Positions 27,454-36,030 of a stretch of DNA of 60,517 bases are shown here, one piece after another. Origin of the DNA: Candidatus Allofournierella merdipullorum (GTDB lineage: Bacteria; Bacillota; Clostridia; Oscillospirales; Ruminococcaceae); NCBI GenBank assembly GCA_019116345.1, contig DXBV01000013.1, positions 1-60,517 of the forward strand, written 5' to 3'. The notes under the pieces were generated by a model. That model had not been told where the DNA came from. It was given only the letters and a program-made list of their open reading frames with translations, and made no database searches. The position numbers were made by a program, and so were the translations under genes. Within the stretch, counting starts at the first letter, position 1. Each line of letters starts with the position of its first letter.

Positions 27454-28028
27454 TGGAAACGATGCGTGTGGTGTGGGCGATGTGCGGCAGCTTCTGCACC
27501 TTTGAAAAGACCCTGGGCGCAATGGAGGAGATGGTGCGCGGCGGGGCGCAGGTGCTGCCGCTGATGAGCTTCAACGCCGCCGGGCTGGACACCCGCTTCG
27601 GCAAGGCGGAGGACTGGAAGAAAAAGACCGAGGCAATCACCGGCCGCCGGCCCATCGAGACGCTGCAGGGCGCGGAGCCGCTGGGGCCTCAGAACATGGC
27701 GGACGCCATGATCATCGCCCCCTGCACCGGGGCGACGCTGGCGAAGCTGGCCGCCGGCATCAGCGACACGCCGGTGACCCTGGGGGCCAAGAGCATGCTG
27801 CGGGGGGCAAAGCCGCTGGTTTTGGCGGTGAGCACCAACGACGGCCTGGCCGCCAGCATGGAGAACCTGGCCCGGCTCATCAACCGCAAAAATGTGTATC
27901 TGGTGCCCTTTGCCCAGGACGACTGGCTGAAAAAGCCCGCCAGCCTGCAAAGCGACTATTCCCTCATTGCCGACACGCTGGCCTGCGCCATGCGCGGCCG
28001 CCAGCTGCAGCCGGTGCTGCGGGAATGA
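27453..28028 (+). CDS. dpaB: Dipicolinate synthase subunit B
   Basis: A 191-aa flavoprotein-like subunit (SpoVFB) of the dipicolinate synthase. It begins VVWAMCGSFCTFEKTLGAMEEM, the family's diagnostic N-terminus, and has PCTGATLAKLAAGISDTPVTL and ALVLAVSTNDGLAASMENL-like segments (here KPLVLAVSTNDGLA) shared with the flavoprotein/PPC-decarboxylase fold. TGATG overlap with dpaA shows translational coupling. A hairpin terminator follows. Confidence 0.94.
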   Translation: METMRVVWAMCGSFCTFEKTLGAMEEMVRGGAQVLPLMSFNAAGLDTRFGKAEDWKKKTEAITGRRPIETLQGAEPLGPQNMADAMIIAPCTGATLAKLAAGISDTPVTLGAKSMLRGAKPLVLAVSTNDGLAASMENLARLINRKNVYLVPFAQDDWLKKPASLQSDYSLIADTLACAMRGRQLQPVLRE

Positions 28029-28034
28029 AAAACA

Positions 28035-28063
28035 CCCCCGGAGCCTGTCTCCGGGGGCTTTTG
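28035..28063 (+). terminator. Terminator of dpaAB
   Basis: CCCCCGGAG pairs with CTCCGGGGG around CCTGT, followed by CTTTTGGGTTT. It lies between the convergent dpaB and 5-FCL genes. Confidence 0.82.
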
Positions 28064-28067
28064 GGTT

Positions 28068-28637
28068 TCACAGGATTCCCCGCTCGGTGATGACCAGGTC
28101 GGCGGGCAGGTCGAACTCGTCGGCGGGCAGCCGGGGGAACACCGCCGCAGAGGGGCAAAAGACCACCCGCGCCGCGCCGCTGCGGGCGAAAAAGCGGTCG
28201 TAAAAGCCGCCGCCGTGGCCAAGACGGGCGCCGTTCGGCGCGGCGGCAAGGCAAGGAGCCACGATGAGGTCGATGGCCGCCGGGTCCACCGCCGGCAGGG
28301 TGCAGGGCGGCTCCAGGATGCCGTGGGGGCCCTTTTGCAGCGCGAACAGCGCCGCCACCCTGTGGGCTTCCATCCGCCCCTCCGGGCACTGGCGGGGCAG
28401 GCAGAGGGTACGCCCTTCCCGCAGGGCCGCCTGCAGAAGAGGCCGGGTGTCCGGCTCGGAGGGCATGCTCACAAAGCACATCACCGTGCGGGCGGTGTTC
28501 CACACCGGCAGCATCCGCAGATAGCGAAACATGGCCTCGCCCCAGCGGGCCGTGTCCTCCGGCGTGCAGCCGGCAAGGCGCGCCCGGGCCTCGGCGCGGG
28601 CCGCGCGTTTCTGTTCGCTGATGCTTTTCGGTTCCAT
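28068..28637 (-). CDS. 5-formyltetrahydrofolate cyclo-ligase
   Basis: Converts 5-formyl-THF to 5,10-methenyl-THF with ATP, returning stored folate to the one-carbon pool. The 189-aa protein has an N-terminal arginine helix (SEQKRAARAEARARL), VMCFVSMPSEPDTRPLLQAAL and the catalytic-loop signature LGHGGGFYDRFF near residue 142. The start at 28637 lies about 30 nt after a - strand TATAAT (28673-28678); upstream in-frame ATGs lack a ribosome site. Pairing with the one-carbon role of the ZTP-controlled pfl operon is of interest but only inference. Confidence 0.9.
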   Translation of the reverse strand: MEPKSISEQKRAARAEARARLAGCTPEDTARWGEAMFRYLRMLPVWNTARTVMCFVSMPSEPDTRPLLQAALREGRTLCLPRQCPEGRMEAHRVAALFALQKGPHGILEPPCTLPAVDPAAIDLIVAPCLAAAPNGARLGHGGGFYDRFFARSGAARVVFCPSAAVFPRLPADEFDLPADLVITERGIL

Positions 28638-28727
28638 CCGGGGCCGCCTCTTTTCCTGCCATATCCACCCCATTATACCACTGTCCTCCTCGATTTTTAA
28701 ACAAAATGTGGAAATTCTGTGCACCCC

Positions 28728-28757
28728 TTGTGCGCCACAGTAAAATTTATGTATAAT
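28728..28757 (+). promoter_or_regulatory. Promoter for dacF
   Basis: TTGTGC (28728-28733), an 18-nt spacer, and TATAAT (28752-28757), 73 bp upstream of the proposed TTG start. Confidence 0.55.
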
Positions 28758-28830
28758 ATTTCAGAACATGCCCGTTCCCGGCCCTGCCGGGGCGGTTTCG
28801 GATATTCTCACAAAGCAAAGGGACGTTGGC

Positions 28831-30228
28831 TTGAAAAAATTTTTTGCTGCACTGTGCGCGGCGGCGCTCTCCGCCGCTGTTTTTGCGCCCGCGGCGCTGG
28901 CCTACCAGGGGCCGGCGGTAAGCTGCGAGGCATATATCGTGATGGACGCCGACAGCGGCCAGGTCATCATGGAAAAGAACGCCGACGAGGTGCTCTATCC
29001 CGCCTCCATCACCAAGATCATGACCATGGCGCTGGCGCTGGAAAAGGCCCAGGGCCAGCTGGACACCCAGCTCACCGTGAGCTACGACGCGGTGCATCAG
29101 CTGGAGTACGGCTCCTCCCACATCGCCCTGCAGGAGGGCGAGGTGGTGAGCCTTGAGGACGTGCTCTACGGCACAGAGCTGGAGAGCGCCAACGACGGCG
29201 CCAACGTGCTGGCGGAGTACATCGGCGGCACCATCCAGGGCGGCGTGGACGCCATGAACGCCAAGGCGGCGGAACTGGGCCTTGCCAACACCCACTATAT
29301 GAACCCCCACGGCCTGCACGATGACCAGCACTACACCACCGCCCGGGACATGGCCGTCATCACCCGCTGGGCGCTGAGCGTGCCGGGCTTTGAAGAGATC
29401 TTCTGCCGCACCGACCCCTGGACCATGGAGCCCACCAACAAGCAGCCCCAGCAGCGGGTGTTCCACTGCACCGACTGGATGCGCATCTCCGGCGACTATC
29501 TGCGCAGCTATGCCAAGGGCTCCAAGAACGGCTTCCACGACCAGGCCCTCACCACCTTCGTCAACTACGCCGAGCAGAACGGCATCCGCCTCATCTCGGT
29601 GGAGCTGAAGTGCCAGCGCCTGGAGGACAAGTTCCGGGACGCCTGCGCCATTCTGGACTACGCCTATGAAAACTTCACCCGGGTGGAGATCCCCGCCCCG
29701 GCCGAAGCCTTCCAGATCCCGGTGGTGGGCGGCGGCGAGGCGCTGGGCAACGCGCTGGTGCAGCCCAAAAGCGCCACCGCCCTGCTGCACAAAAGCCTCT
29801 CCACCGACGGTGTCACCGTGGACTACCAGATCCCTGACCAGTATGTGCTGGGCCAGCCCTTCGCCGCCAGCGTGACCTACTCGCTGCCGGAGAACGACTA
29901 CCAGCCCTCCGCCCTCGGCTCGGCGGACCTGGAGGTGAGCGGCGTGGAGGAGGTGCTGGCTGCCAGCACCTATGTGCCCGCCTCCTCCCTGCGGCCGGAG
30001 GGCAACCCCGTGGGCGTGGCCGTTGCCGCGGCGGGCGCCGCCATGGCCCTGCTGCTGGGGGTGCGCCTGTGGCGCAAAGCGGGCGCGAAGCGGCCGGCCT
30101 CCGGCCCCACCCCCGCCCAGTGGGAGATCATTACCCGCAAGCCCCTGCCCGCGGAGCCGGCCCCCTGGGAAAAGGGAACGGACAGATCCTCTCCCCGCAG
30201 CCGTACCAAGCCCCCCAGCCGGGACTGA
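28831..30228 (+). CDS. dacF: D-alanyl-D-alanine carboxypeptidase (S11, DacF-like)
   Basis: A low-molecular-weight penicillin-binding protein that trims the terminal D-Ala from peptidoglycan stem peptides. About 465 aa. TTG start with AAAGGGA upstream; a signal peptide ends near ALAYQG; catalytic SITK (S-x-x-K) at residues 60-63; SAN (S-x-N) near 119. The third motif reads KNG within GSKNGFHD where the family usually has KTG. A C-terminal beta domain and a single membrane anchor (about 388-412) followed by a basic tail complete the protein. It lies between the sporulation and polysaccharide genes with its own promoter and terminator. Confidence 0.9.
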   Translation: MKKFFAALCAAALSAAVFAPAALAYQGPAVSCEAYIVMDADSGQVIMEKNADEVLYPASITKIMTMALALEKAQGQLDTQLTVSYDAVHQLEYGSSHIALQEGEVVSLEDVLYGTELESANDGANVLAEYIGGTIQGGVDAMNAKAAELGLANTHYMNPHGLHDDQHYTTARDMAVITRWALSVPGFEEIFCRTDPWTMEPTNKQPQQRVFHCTDWMRISGDYLRSYAKGSKNGFHDQALTTFVNYAEQNGIRLISVELKCQRLEDKFRDACAILDYAYENFTRVEIPAPAEAFQIPVVGGGEALGNALVQPKSATALLHKSLSTDGVTVDYQIPDQYVLGQPFAASVTYSLPENDYQPSALGSADLEVSGVEEVLAASTYVPASSLRPEGNPVGVAVAAAGAAMALLLGVRLWRKAGAKRPASGPTPAQWEIITRKPLPAEPAPWEKGTDRSSPRSRTKPPSRD

Positions 30229-30246
30229 TACAAGACAAAACACACC

Positions 30247-30283
30247 GGCCCCGCGGCGGCCTTTCGCCGGCGGGGCCCTTTTG
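30247..30283 (+). terminator. Terminator of dacF
   Basis: GGCCCCGC pairs with GCGGGGCC, extended by an inner GGCGGC/GCCG helix, followed by CTTTTG. Confidence 0.8.
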
Positions 30284-30298
30284 CCGTCCGGCTTTTTG

Positions 30299-30327
30299 TT
30301 GCGTTTTGACACCGGATGGGGTAAAAT
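30299..30327 (+). promoter_or_regulatory. Probable promoter of the polysaccharide operon
   Basis: TTGCGT (30299-30304), a 17-nt spacer, and TAAAAT. A TTGACA with TATAAG at a 15-nt spacing overlaps it as an alternative. It is the only promoter-like site between the dacF terminator and the aminotransferase. Confidence 0.5.
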
Positions 30328-30379
30328 ATAAGTTGGTTAATTTTGTGCGGCAGCCGCCGCGGAAAGGCAAGGGACCAGA

Positions 30380-31480
30380 ATGAACATCCTGCCCAACGAT
30401 CTGGGCCGTCAGTACAGCCTCCACGCCGCCGAATACGAGGCGAAGGCGCTGGAAGTGCTGCGCAGCGGCTGGTATATCCTGGGCCGCGAGGTGGAGCAGT
30501 TTGAAAAGGAGTGGGCCGAATACATCGGCTCCAAATACTGCGTGGGCCTTGCCAGCGGGCTGGACGCGCTGTGGATCAGCTTCCGCCTTCTGGGCATCGG
30601 CCGGGGCGACGAGGTCATCGTCTGCTCCAACGCCTACATCGCCTGCGTCATGGGCATCTCCATGAACGGGGCCACCCCGGTGTTTGTGGAGCCGGACGAA
30701 TACGACAACATCGACGCGGAGAAGATCGAAGCCGCCATCACCCCCCGCACCAAGGCCATCCTGGCGGTGCACCTGTTCGGCCAGGGGTGCGACATGACCC
30801 GCATCATGGACATCGCCCGCAGCCGCGGCCTCAAGGTGGTGGAGGACTGTGCCCAGAGCCACGGCAACCACTGGGAAGGCCGCACGGTGGGCACCTTCGG
30901 CGACGTGGGCTGCTTCTCCTTTTACCCCACCAAGGGCTGCGGCGCCTTCGGCGACGCGGGCTGCATCGTCACCGACGACGAGGCCCTGGCCCAGAAGTTC
31001 CGGGTCTACCGCAACTACGGCAGCGAAAAGCGCTATCACAACCAGGTGGTGGGCACCAACTCCCGCCTGGACGAACTGCAGGCGGGCCTGCTTCGGGTGA
31101 AGCTTTCCCACCTGCCGGAATTTGACGCCGAGCGCCGGGCCATCGCCGGGCGGTATCTGGCCGAACTGCATCATCCCCTCATCCGGCTGCCCAAGGTCCG
31201 TCCCGGAGCGGACAGCACCTGGCATCAGTTCGTCATCCATGTGGAAAAGGGCCGGGACGAACTGGCCGCCTATTTAAAGGAAAAGGGCATCGGCACCATC
31301 ATCCACTATCCCATCCCGCCCCATCTGTCCGAGGCCTACCGGTACCTGGGCAAAAAGCGGGGGGATTACCCCATCGCCGAGCGCTACGCCGACGAGGTGC
31401 TCAGCCTGCCCATGTACAACGGCATGACCGAAGAAGAACAGACCTTTGTGATCGAGGCCGTCAACGCCTGGGAGCCGTGA
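30380..31480 (+). CDS. DegT/DnrJ/EryC1/StrS sugar aminotransferase (FdtB/QdtB-like)
   Basis: A 366-aa PLP-dependent enzyme that aminates a keto-sugar nucleotide. It has ARxYILGREVEQFEKEW-like N-terminal features (here GWYILGREVEQFEKEW), CVGLASGLDALWISFR, VEDCAQSHGN (stacking His/Asp region) and SFYPTKGCGAFGDAG with the Schiff-base lysine near residue 185. Because the next gene is a WxcM/FdtA-type ketoisomerase, the likely product is a dTDP-3-amino-3,6-dideoxyhexose. It is the first gene of an eight-gene block that continues through the ABC exporter. Confidence 0.92.
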   Translation: MNILPNDLGRQYSLHAAEYEAKALEVLRSGWYILGREVEQFEKEWAEYIGSKYCVGLASGLDALWISFRLLGIGRGDEVIVCSNAYIACVMGISMNGATPVFVEPDEYDNIDAEKIEAAITPRTKAILAVHLFGQGCDMTRIMDIARSRGLKVVEDCAQSHGNHWEGRTVGTFGDVGCFSFYPTKGCGAFGDAGCIVTDDEALAQKFRVYRNYGSEKRYHNQVVGTNSRLDELQAGLLRVKLSHLPEFDAERRAIAGRYLAELHHPLIRLPKVRPGADSTWHQFVIHVEKGRDELAAYLKEKGIGTIIHYPIPPHLSEAYRYLGKKRGDYPIAERYADEVLSLPMYNGMTEEEQTFVIEAVNAWEP

Positions 31481-31481
31481 T

Positions 31482-31919
31482 ATGATGAAAAACGACAACT
31501 ACGACCGGGTGCAGCTGCTCTCCTTCGCGGACCTTGGCGACGAGCGGGGCAGCCTCATCGTGGTGGAGGGCGCGCAGCAGGTGCCCTTTGAAATAAAGCG
31601 CGTGTTCTATATGTACGGCAGCGACGCCGACGTGGTGCGCGGCCAGCACGCCAACCGGCGCACCGAGTTCGTGCTCATCAACGTGGCGGGCCGCAGCAAG
31701 GTGCGGGTGGACGACGGCTGCGGCCGGGAGGAAGTTTACAGCCTCGACAAGCCCAACACCGGCATCTACATCCCCCGCATGGTGTGGAAGGATATGTACG
31801 ATTTTTCGCCGGACAGTGTGCTGCTGGTCCTGGCCAGCGAGCACTACGACGGCGGCGAGTACCTGCGGGACTACGAGGGCTTCAAGGCCGCGCTGGCAGC
31901 ACAGAACGAAGAGGAATAA
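31482..31919 (+). CDS. FdtA/WxcM-like sugar 3,4-ketoisomerase (cupin)
   Basis: A 145-aa cupin-fold protein. Members convert dTDP-4-keto-6-deoxyglucose to the 3-keto isomer for 3-amino sugars. The family pattern D-x-R-G-x-L (LGDERGSLIVVEG), VFYMYG, and the R-G-x-H-A block (VRGQHANRRTEF) are seen, with PRMVWKDMYDFSPDSVLLVLAS near the end. The usual second histidine of the H-A-H motif is Asn here, an active-site change worth checking. Start 2 nt after the aminotransferase stop. Confidence 0.85.
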   Translation: MMKNDNYDRVQLLSFADLGDERGSLIVVEGAQQVPFEIKRVFYMYGSDADVVRGQHANRRTEFVLINVAGRSKVRVDDGCGREEVYSLDKPNTGIYIPRMVWKDMYDFSPDSVLLVLASEHYDGGEYLRDYEGFKAALAAQNEEE

Positions 31920-31932
31920 GGGGTAAGGAATC

Positions 31933-32499
31933 ATGGGAAAATTCAAATTCATCGAGACGGAACTTCCGGGCGTGCTCATCGTGGAGCCCACCGTGTTCGG
32001 CGACGAGCGGGGCTACTTCATGGAGACCTTCCAGAAGGAGGAGTTCGCCGCCGCCGGCATCACCGACGAGTTCGTGCAGGATAACCAGTCCCGCTCTTCC
32101 CGGGGCGTGCTGCGGGGCGTGCACTTCCAGAAAGCGCACACCCAGGGCAAGCTGGTGCGGGTGACCAAAGGCGAGGTGTTCGACGTGGCGGTGGACTGCC
32201 GGCCGGGTAGCGCCACCTTCGGCAAGTGGACCGGCGTTATTTTGAGCGAGGAGAACAAGCGCCAGTTCTATGTGCCCCAGGGCTTTGCCCACGGCTTTCT
32301 GGTCTTGAGCGACGTGGCGGAATTCTGCTACAAGTGCACCGACGTTTACGACCCCGCCTCCGAGGGCGGCATCCCCTACGATGACCCCACCGTGGGCATC
32401 CAGTGGCCGGACTGCGGCTGTGAGTACCTTCTCAGCGAGAAGGACAAGCGCCACACCCCCTTCGCCGCCCAGACCTTTGAGTATTTTGAGAGGTGGTAA
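31933..32499 (+). CDS. rfbC: dTDP-4-dehydrorhamnose 3,5-epimerase
   Basis: A 188-aa cupin epimerase of dTDP-L-rhamnose synthesis. Motifs: GDERGYFMETF, DNQSRSSRGVLRGVHFQ (catalytic His), FDVAVDCRPGSATFGKW, YVPQGFAHGF (second His) and YKCTDVYDPASEGGI (Tyr). Family-sized. rmlA, rmlB and rmlD are not in the window and must lie elsewhere. Its presence next to the FdtA/FdtB-like pair suggests the glycan has both rhamnose and a 3-amino-6-deoxyhexose, unless this enzyme acts on the 3-keto sugar. Confidence 0.93.
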   Translation: MGKFKFIETELPGVLIVEPTVFGDERGYFMETFQKEEFAAAGITDEFVQDNQSRSSRGVLRGVHFQKAHTQGKLVRVTKGEVFDVAVDCRPGSATFGKWTGVILSEENKRQFYVPQGFAHGFLVLSDVAEFCYKCTDVYDPASEGGIPYDDPTVGIQWPDCGCEYLLSEKDKRHTPFAAQTFEYFERW

Positions 32500-32504
32500 A
32501 CCCC

Positions 32505-33302
32505 TTGAGCACTGTAAAACTATACATCAAGGATTTTTTCAGGTATCGATACCTTTTGTATAATCTCATCAGCCGGGACTTCAAGCTCAAGTACCGCCGC
32601 AGCGTGCTGGGCGTGGCCTGGAGCGTGCTGAACCCGCTGCTGATGTGCGGCGTGATGGTGGTGGTGTTCGGCAACCTGTTCCAGTTCCGGGGCGAGGGCA
32701 TCACCAACTACCCCGTCTACCTGGTCATCGGCCAACTGATGTTCACCTTCTTCCGCGAGTCCACCACCATGGCCATGGGCAGCGTGATGGCCAACGCCAT
32801 GCTGCTGCGCAAGGTGTACATCCCGAAGTATGTGTTCCCGCTGGAAAAAACCTGCTTCGGCCTTGTGAACTACTTCTTCAGTTTCATCGCCCTCATCATC
32901 ATCATGCTCCTCACCCGCAGCCCCCTGCACGCCACGGTGCTGCTGGCGGTGTATCCCATCCTCACCATGTTCCTGTTCAGCCTGGGGGTGGGGCTGGTGC
33001 TCTCCACCATGGCGGTGTTCTTCCGGGACGTCATCCACCTGTGGGAAGTGTTCACCACTGTGCTGATGTACTTCTCCGCTATCTTCTACGACCCGGCCCA
33101 GTTCGGCAACGTGTATCTGGAGACCCTCATCAAATTCAACCCCATCTACTGGTACATCACCGCCTTCCGCGCCGCCGTGCTGGACGGCCAGCTGCTCACC
33201 CTGAACATGGTGGTCATCTGCGGCGCGTGCAGCCTCGCCATGCTGGCCTTTGGCCTGTTGGTGTTCAAAAAGAACCAGGACAAGTTCGTCCTGTACATGT
33301 GA
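32505..33302 (+). CDS. ABC-2 type polysaccharide export permease (Wzm/TagG-like)
   Basis: About 265 aa with six hydrophobic segments; the permease half of an ABC exporter for undecaprenyl-linked O-antigen- or teichoic-acid-like glycans. The N-terminal ISRDFKLKYRRSVLGVAWSVLNPLLM is the diagnostic amphipathic helix and first span of the Wzm/TagG family. The start is TTG at 32505 with GAGAGGTGG upstream; a GTG at 32493 inside rfbC is the alternative. The ATPase partner follows 13 bp downstream. Confidence 0.93.
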   Translation: MSTVKLYIKDFFRYRYLLYNLISRDFKLKYRRSVLGVAWSVLNPLLMCGVMVVVFGNLFQFRGEGITNYPVYLVIGQLMFTFFRESTTMAMGSVMANAMLLRKVYIPKYVFPLEKTCFGLVNYFFSFIALIIIMLLTRSPLHATVLLAVYPILTMFLFSLGVGLVLSTMAVFFRDVIHLWEVFTTVLMYFSAIFYDPAQFGNVYLETLIKFNPIYWYITAFRAAVLDGQLLTLNMVVICGACSLAMLAFGLLVFKKNQDKFVLYM

Positions 33303-33315
33303 GGGAGGGCGAACG

Positions 33316-34059
33316 ATGGAACCCATCATCCAGGTAAAGGACGTCTCCATGCGCTTCAACCTCGCCAAGGAAAAAAGCGAGAGCCTGAAGGAATATTTCT
33401 TGCAGATCGCCCACGGCAAGCTCAAGTTCGACGAGTTCTACGCGCTGAAAAACGTCAGTCTCGACGTGCAGCCGGGCGACTTCTACGGCCTCATCGGCCT
33501 GAACGGCAGCGGCAAATCCACCCTGCTCAAGGTCATCAGCGGCGTTTATAAACCCACCAGCGGCAGCTGCACCGTGCGGGGCACCATCGCCCCCCTCATC
33601 GAGCTGGGCGCCGGCTTTGACATGGACCTCACCGCCCGGGAGAACATCTTCCTCAACGGCGCGGTGCTGGGCTTTACCCCGAAATACATCCGGGAACAGT
33701 TCGACGAGATCGTGGAGTTCAGCGAGCTGCACGACTTTCTGGACGTGCCGCTGAAAAACTACTCCAGCGGCATGGTGGCCCGCATCGCCTTTGCCATCGC
33801 CACCATCACAAAGCCGGACATCCTCATCGCCGACGAAATTTTGAGCGTGGGCGACTTCCTGTTCCAGCAAAAGTGCGAGGACCGCATGCAGAAGCTGATG
33901 AGCGGCGGCACCACCGTGATCCTGGTGAGCCACTCCATTGAGCAGATCGAGCGCATGTGCAACAAGGTGGCCTGGCTGGAGCACGGCCGCATCAAGATGA
34001 ACGGCCCCACCGAAGAGGTGTGCGCCGCCTATAAGCAAACCACCCGGGACGCCGAGTGA
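33316..34059 (+). CDS. Polysaccharide ABC exporter ATPase (Wzt/TagH-like)
   Basis: A 247-aa ABC ATPase that powers glycan flipping through the permease just upstream. Walker A GLNGSGKSTLLKVISG near residue 61; the family-specific VRGTIAPLIELGAGFDMDLTARENI; degenerate signature NYSSGMVARIAFAIA; Walker B PDILIADEILSVGD; H-loop LVSHS. It lacks the C-terminal carbohydrate-binding domain seen in Wzt of O9a type, so export would not depend on a terminal-sugar tag. Confidence 0.94.
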   Translation: MEPIIQVKDVSMRFNLAKEKSESLKEYFLQIAHGKLKFDEFYALKNVSLDVQPGDFYGLIGLNGSGKSTLLKVISGVYKPTSGSCTVRGTIAPLIELGAGFDMDLTARENIFLNGAVLGFTPKYIREQFDEIVEFSELHDFLDVPLKNYSSGMVARIAFAIATITKPDILIADEILSVGDFLFQQKCEDRMQKLMSGGTTVILVSHSIEQIERMCNKVAWLEHGRIKMNGPTEEVCAAYKQTTRDAE

Positions 34060-34129
34060 ACGACCCAACAGCCAGGAGGCAGGCCCCCCTGGCTGTTTTC
34101 CGCACCCGGGACAAAGGAGAGAACACCCC

Positions 34130-36007
34130 ATGCCGGACAAAAAAGAACTGGAAGCCCCCCTGCCCGCCGACGTTGCCCGTGAAGACAGCGTGGGCGGCAT
34201 GGCCCGTCGCCTTCTGGACCCCGCCCACGTCAAACAGGTGGCCGCCTGGTGCGCCCAGGTGGGCCGGGAGGAGGGCATGGAGGCCCTCTGGCGGGAGGTG
34301 GAGTTCCGCATCCGCCTGGCTCTGCACCGGGACACCTGGCGCTATCGGGCCGACCTGCCCACCCGCCGGATGCTGAACGCCCAGCGGGCGGAAAACCTGG
34401 CCGGGCCCACCATCAGCGTCTGCGTGCCCCTTTACAACACCCCCGCGCCGTTCCTGCGCCAGATGATCAACAGCGTGCTGACCCAGAGCTATCAGCGCTG
34501 GGAGCTGGTGCTGGCGGACGCCTCCGACGACGCCCACTCCGAAGTGGGCCGCATCGCCCAGAACTTTGCTAAAAAGGATGGTCGCATCCGCTATCTCAAG
34601 CTGGCGGAGAACGGCGGCATCGCCGCCAACACCAACGCGGCCCTGGCCGCCGCCACCGGCGACTGGCTCACTCTTTTGGACCACGACGACGTGCTCTACG
34701 CCAACGCCCTCTACCGTGTGGCCAAGGAGGCGCTGGCCGGGGCGGACTTCGTCTACTCCGATGAAATTGTCCTCTCGGCAGATTTGAAGCACCTGGTGGA
34801 CTATCACTTCAAGCCTGATTTCGAGCCGGACTATCTGCGGGGCTGCAACTACATCACCCATCTGGCCGCCTTCTCCCGGCCCCTCTTCGAGCGGGCGGGC
34901 GGCGGCGAGCGCAGCGAGTACGACGGCAGCCAGGACTTTGAGATCATCCTGCGCCTCACCGAACACGCCGAAAAGGTGGCCCACATTCCCTATGTGCTCT
35001 ACATCTGGCGCAGCCATTCCGGCAGCACCGCCAGCGGCATGGAGGCCAAACCCTACGCCCTGGCGGCGGGGGAGAAGGCCATCGACGACCACCTCAAGCG
35101 GGTGGGCCTTGCGGGCACGGCGAAGCGCATCGAGGGCTGCCCCGGCGCCTACCGGGTGAAGTACGCCCTCACCGGCACCCCCCTCATCAGCGTGCTCATT
35201 CCCAACAAAGACCATGTGGCCGATCTGGACCGCTGCCTTGCCAGCCTCTACGAAAAGGCGGGCTACGACAACTTTGAGGTCATCGTGGCGGAGAACAATT
35301 CCGCCGACCCCGCCACCTTCGCCTATTACGAAGAAGCAAAGAAAAAATATCCCCGGCTGCAGGTGGTCACTTATGAGGGCGGCTTCAACTTCTCGGCGGT
35401 GAACAACTTCGCCCGCCGGTTTGCCAAAGGCGAACAGCTGCTGCTTTTGAACAACGACATCGAGCTGCTCAGCGAGGGCTTTCTGGCCGAGATGCTCATG
35501 TTCAGCCAGCGGCCGGACGTGGGCTGCGTGGGCGCAAAACTCTACTATCCCGACGACCGCATCCAGCACGCGGGTGTGTTCCTTGGCATCAACGGCACCG
35601 CCGGCCACAGCCACAAGAGCCACCCCCGGGCCTCGGCGGGCGACCTTTATCGGCTGGCCACGCCCCAGAACCTGCTGGCGGTCACCGGCGCCTGCCTGAT
35701 GGTCAAGACCGCTCTCTACGACGAGATGGGCGGCCTGGACGAAGAAAACTTCGCCGTGGCCTACAACGACATCGACCTGTGCCTGAAGCTTTGGAAGAAG
35801 GGCCTCACCAACGTGTTCACCCCCCACGCCGAAGCCTACCACTATGAGAGCAAGAGCCGCGGGCTGGACACCTTGAGCGAGAACGCCCGCCGCTACGAGG
35901 GGGAAAAGGCCCGGTTCATCGCCAAATACAGCGATATGATCGCCGCCGGCGACCCTTACTACAACCGCCATTTCAACCTGCTTTTTGAAAACTACGGCCT
36001 GAAATAA
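34130..36007 (+). CDS. Dual-domain glycosyltransferase (two GT2 modules), copy 1
   Basis: A 625-aa protein with a roughly 85-residue N-terminal extension and two GT-A domains. Domain 1 (about 90-330): SVCVPLYNTPAPFLRQMINS, DASDDAHSEVG, LDHDD. Domain 2 (about 345-610): ISVLIPNKDHVADLDRCLASL, EGGFNFSAVNNFAR, LLLNNDIEL and a late GLDEENFAVAYNDIDLCLKLWK. This is the RgpF/WbbL-like two-module type that often adds rhamnose or alternates two sugars. AAAGGAG precedes the ATG. The next gene is a clear paralogue, so the two probably build successive linkages of one repeat unit. Confidence 0.9.
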   Translation: MPDKKELEAPLPADVAREDSVGGMARRLLDPAHVKQVAAWCAQVGREEGMEALWREVEFRIRLALHRDTWRYRADLPTRRMLNAQRAENLAGPTISVCVPLYNTPAPFLRQMINSVLTQSYQRWELVLADASDDAHSEVGRIAQNFAKKDGRIRYLKLAENGGIAANTNAALAAATGDWLTLLDHDDVLYANALYRVAKEALAGADFVYSDEIVLSADLKHLVDYHFKPDFEPDYLRGCNYITHLAAFSRPLFERAGGGERSEYDGSQDFEIILRLTEHAEKVAHIPYVLYIWRSHSGSTASGMEAKPYALAAGEKAIDDHLKRVGLAGTAKRIEGCPGAYRVKYALTGTPLISVLIPNKDHVADLDRCLASLYEKAGYDNFEVIVAENNSADPATFAYYEEAKKKYPRLQVVTYEGGFNFSAVNNFARRFAKGEQLLLLNNDIELLSEGFLAEMLMFSQRPDVGCVGAKLYYPDDRIQHAGVFLGINGTAGHSHKSHPRASAGDLYRLATPQNLLAVTGACLMVKTALYDEMGGLDEENFAVAYNDIDLCLKLWKKGLTNVFTPHAEAYHYESKSRGLDTLSENARRYEGEKARFIAKYSDMIAAGDPYYNRHFNLLFENYGLK

Positions 36008-36030
36008 GGGCCTTTTGGGGGCGTTTTGCC

